Shown here piece by piece: positions 59,182-61,295 of a stretch of 61,295 nt of DNA. The notes under the pieces are model-generated. The model saw nothing but the letters and a program-made list of their open reading frames with translations. It did not search any database and was not told where the DNA came from. The first letter of the stretch is position 1. Every line of letters starts with the position of its first letter. A program made the position numbers and the translations under genes. Origin of the DNA: Sinomonas mesophila (GTDB lineage: Bacteria; Actinomycetota; Actinomycetes; Actinomycetales; Micrococcaceae); NCBI RefSeq assembly GCF_001999765.1, contig NZ_KV908331.1, positions 40,564 to 101,858 of the forward strand, written 5' to 3'.

Positions 59182-59541
59182 TCACTGCCCAGGGCAGGCG
59201 TCCGGGTCGGCGTCGGTGCCGGGGAACAGGACGACCTGACCGTCCCGGACCTCGACCCGGTGCGTGCGGGCGTCCTCGGTCGCGGGGAGGCCCTTCACCT
59301 TGCCGCTGCGGAGGCTGAACATCGAGGAGTGCAGCGGGCACTCGACGTCCTCGCCCTCGATCCAGCCGTCCGCGAGGGACGCCTCCTCGTGCGTGCACGT
59401 GTCGTTGAGCGCGAAGAAGCAGCCGGTCTCGGTGCGGAAGACGGCGATGGGCTCGTCGAACCCCGACTCCTCGGGCTCCACGACCTTCGCGGTGCCCTCC
59501 TCGATGTCCTCCGTGCCGCCGACGACGATTCCCTCGCTCAT
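59182..59541 (-). CDS. Rieske [2Fe-2S] ferredoxin
   Basis: A 119-residue Rieske ferredoxin. Cluster ligands are Cys49 and His51 (CTH) and Cys68 and His71 (CPLH). The ATG at 59541 is chosen because a minus-strand TAGAGT lies 7 nt upstream and the conserved sequence begins there. It is an electron carrier for an oxygenase or other oxidase and is co-transcribed with the FAD reductase. Confidence 0.92.
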   Translation of the reverse strand: MSEGIVVGGTEDIEEGTAKVVEPEESGFDEPIAVFRTETGCFFALNDTCTHEEASLADGWIEGEDVECPLHSSMFSLRSGKVKGLPATEDARTHRVEVRDGQVVLFPGTDADPDACPGQ

Positions 59542-59548
59542 GCGTTCC

Positions 59549-59554
59549 ACTCTA
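59549..59554 (-). promoter_or_regulatory. -10 element of leaderless Rieske ferredoxin promoter
   Basis: Minus-strand TAGAGT stands 7 nt before the ATG at 59541. Confidence 0.5.
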
Positions 59555-59623
59555 CCGAGGCGGGCTGGGAGCCCGGTCCACGCCCGCGAGTCTGGGACTC
59601 CGGACGCCGTCGGCGAAACACCC

Positions 59624-59633
59624 ATAGATCTAT
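59624..59633. promoter_or_regulatory. Perfect palindrome upstream of the NCS1 permease
   Basis: ATAGATCTAT, 54 bp before the ATG at 59688, is a perfect 10-bp palindrome in an AT-richer promoter region. It could be a regulator site. Confidence 0.45.
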
Positions 59634-59687
59634 CAGGGGGCGGTGCTGTGACATTGACTACATTCCGTTTTATCCCGAGGAGTCATC

Positions 59688-61139
59688 ATGGCTGGTGCAG
59701 CCGTAGAAACCCGATCCATCGACATGGTGCCCAAAGGCGAGCGCCATGGCCGGCCGTGGGGGCAGTTCACGCTGTGGTTCGGCGCCAACGCCCAGATCAC
59801 GGCCATCGTCGACGGGGCGCTCGCCGTCGTGTTCGGGGCCGATGCGTTCTGGGCGATCGTCGGCCTGCTCGTGGGCAACGTCCTCGGCGGGATCGTCATG
59901 GCCCTGCACTCGGCGCAGGGCCCCAGGCTGGGCCTGCCCCAGATGATCTCGAGCCGCGCCCAGTTCGGCGTCTACGGCGCCGTGATCCCGCTGGTCCTCG
60001 TGATCCTCATGTACATCGGCTTCGCCTCGACCGGCACCGTCCTCTCCGGGCAGGCCATCAACCTCGTGCTCGGCACGAACGTCCCCGCCGTCGGCATCGT
60101 CATCTTCGGCGCGGCCACCGCGGTCCTGGCCATCCTGGGCTACAAGTACATCCACGCCATGGGCCGCGTCGCGACGGTGCTCGGCCTCGCGGGCTTCCTG
60201 TACCTCACAGTCGTGACGTTCACGCGCTACGACATCTCGCAGGCGATCTTCATCAAGCCCTTCGAGCTGCCGACCTTCCTCATCGCCGTCTCGCTCGCCG
60301 CCGGGTGGCAGCTGACCTTCGGCCCGTACGTCGCCGACTACTCGCGCTACCTCCCGCAGGACACCCCCGAGAAGCGCACGTTCTGGTACACCTTCGCCGG
60401 CTCGGTGGGCGGCGCCCAGTGGGCCATGACCCTCGGAGCGCTCGCGGGCGGCCTCTCGGCCGCGGGCCTCGGCGGCGACTTCATCAAGAACCAGGTCGGC
60501 TACATGGGCGACCTCGCCGGCGGCGGCATGCTCGCCCTTGCCGTCTACCTCATGATCGTGACCGGCAAGCTCACCGTGAACTGCCTCAACGCGTACGGCG
60601 CCTTCATGTGCTCGGTGACGATCTCGACGGCGTTCACGCGCCGGGCGGGCGTGCGGCCGATCGTCCGAGCCCTGTTCGTCATCGCCGTGATCGCCGTGAG
60701 CGTCCTCATCGCGCTCCTCGCGACGAAGGACTTCCTCAACGTCTTCAAGAACTTCGTCCTGCTGCTGCTCATGGTGTTCACGCCGTGGTCGGTCATCAAC
60801 CTCGTGGACTACTACAAGGTCTCCCGCGACCGGCTCGACATCCCCGCGCTCTACTCTCCGGAGGGTCGCTACGGGAAGTGGAACCTCGTCGCGCTCGTCT
60901 CCTACGCGGTCGGCGTCGTCGTCCAGATTCCGTTCCTCGCCCAAGCGATGTACACGGGGCCGATCACGAAGCTCCTCGGCGGGGCGGACATCTCGTGGAT
61001 CGTGGGCATCGCCGTGACGGCGGCCGTCTACTACCCGTGGGCGACGGCGACCAACCGCGCTCCCGCGGAGACGATCTATCCGCCCGAGGCGGAGTCTGAG
61101 ACCGGAGCAGGGGCCGTGGAGGTCCGCGCCTCGGCCTGA
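59688..61139 (+). CDS. NCS1-family nucleobase/cytosine-purine permease
   Basis: A 483-residue permease with twelve predicted helices. The N-terminus PWGQFTLWFGANAQITAIVDGAL is the NCS1 helix-1 pattern, GLPQMISSRAQFGVYGAVIP helix 3, FGPYVADYSRYLP the substrate-site loop. It likely imports cytosine, purines, hydantoin or thiamine precursors by cation symport; substrate is unknown. GAGGAG precedes the ATG. No nucleobase catabolic gene is next to it within the window. Confidence 0.9.
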   Translation: MAGAAVETRSIDMVPKGERHGRPWGQFTLWFGANAQITAIVDGALAVVFGADAFWAIVGLLVGNVLGGIVMALHSAQGPRLGLPQMISSRAQFGVYGAVIPLVLVILMYIGFASTGTVLSGQAINLVLGTNVPAVGIVIFGAATAVLAILGYKYIHAMGRVATVLGLAGFLYLTVVTFTRYDISQAIFIKPFELPTFLIAVSLAAGWQLTFGPYVADYSRYLPQDTPEKRTFWYTFAGSVGGAQWAMTLGALAGGLSAAGLGGDFIKNQVGYMGDLAGGGMLALAVYLMIVTGKLTVNCLNAYGAFMCSVTISTAFTRRAGVRPIVRALFVIAVIAVSVLIALLATKDFLNVFKNFVLLLLMVFTPWSVINLVDYYKVSRDRLDIPALYSPEGRYGKWNLVALVSYAVGVVVQIPFLAQAMYTGPITKLLGGADISWIVGIAVTAAVYYPWATATNRAPAETIYPPEAESETGAGAVEVRASA

Positions 61140-61181
61140 CGACGGCGTCCGCCCCGGGCGATCCGCCTTCTGAGCCTTCGG

Positions 61182-61250
61182 GGTACGCATCTCGTCGGGA
61201 TTATGCCCTTTCTGGTACAGATCTCGGCGGGTTTTCGGCGATTCGGGTAC
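61182..61250. repeat. 32-bp-period imperfect repeats at the right edge
   Basis: GGTAC occurs at 61182, 61214 and 61246, exactly 32 bp apart; the first two are followed by near-identical sequence (GGTACGCATCTCGTCGGG and GGTACAGATCTCGGCGGG). No gene is seen in 61140-61295. Confidence 0.65.
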
Positions 61251-61267
61251 ACCGCGCACGACGACGG

Positions 61268-61295
61268 CGGGCGGCTTCCGCGCGGAAGCCGCCCG
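61268..61295. repeat. Palindromic element cut by the window end
   Basis: CGGGCGGCTTCCG (61268-61280) pairs with CGGAAGCCGCCCG (61283-61295). It is preceded by GCACGACGACGG, like the element at 56302-56355; the matching right arm should lie just beyond the window. Confidence 0.75.

Overview
The window is a chromosomal segment of a very GC-rich actinobacterium. A Micrococcaceae member of the Arthrobacter/Sinomonas type is the most likely source. The grounds are uniform high GC with many GTG starts, dense head-to-tail operons with 4-bp ATGA/GTGA overlaps, many TANNNT hexamers 6-7 nt before a start codon (leaderless mRNAs), a DUF3151 gene behind class II fba, and actinobacterial families such as the DUF3618/holin-X trio, Stealth phosphotransferase and DUF222-HNH. 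The genus is inference. I see no rRNA, tRNA, IS element, prophage or CRISPR array.

Layout. 1-4790: CUT1 sugar ABC importer (lipoprotein, two permeases, small membrane protein) with a LacI regulator. 4950-6963: three membrane/envelope genes (alanine-rich protein, holin-X/DUF1469, DUF3618). 6980-8616: xth and a conserved hypothetical. 8680-11394: NarL-type response regulator and histidine kinase, divergent from a secreted GlcG/HbpS-like protein, recalling the SenR-SenS-HbpS system. 11464-12782: ankyrin protein convergent with nadE. 12884-26076: a large carbohydrate cluster with two Gfo/Idh oxidoreductases, two sugar isomerase/epimerase TIM barrels, a LacI regulator, a CUT1 importer, glucuronate isomerase (uxaC), fructuronate-reductase-like enzyme, mannonate dehydratase (manD) and gluconokinase, with LacI-type operators before three of its transcription units. 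26258-32536: metallophosphoesterase, then a polyol locus (mannitol/arabitol dehydrogenase, RbtT/DalT-type transporter, DeoR regulator, xylulokinase).

32547-36849: Stealth sugar-phosphate transferase, pyrE, Tat-type alpha/beta hydrolase, NagD-type HAD phosphatase. 36978-40072: HTH-Mop regulator and modABC molybdate importer. 40164-45277: 5-oxoproline operon (pxpA, fused pxpB-pxpC, biotin carboxylase/BCCP, GntR). 45530-48648: SPOUT rRNA/tRNA methylase, DUF1801, DHFR-like, Raf-kinase-inhibitor-like and ribokinase genes. 48651-54520: small ABM-like protein, TPR-LuxR regulator, lipoprotein, TerC, DUF222-HNH nuclease. 54797-56260: fba and DUF3151. 56588-59541: Crp/Fnr regulator, membrane protein, FAD ferredoxin reductase, Rieske ferredoxin. 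59688-61139: NCS1 permease.

Together the genes describe a soil-type heterotroph that imports plant-derived sugars, uronides and polyols. Neither sugar ABC importer has its own ATPase, so a shared MsiK-type ATPase elsewhere is expected. The hexuronate cluster has no glycoside hydrolase or lyase. Its oxidoreductase/isomerase pairs may therefore open glycosides by a 3-keto route, which is the most interesting functional hypothesis here. The intergenic spaces hold short tandem repeats (21-bp, 16-bp, 32-bp, 22-bp periods) and palindromic elements, several of them touching stop codons or ribosome binding sites.
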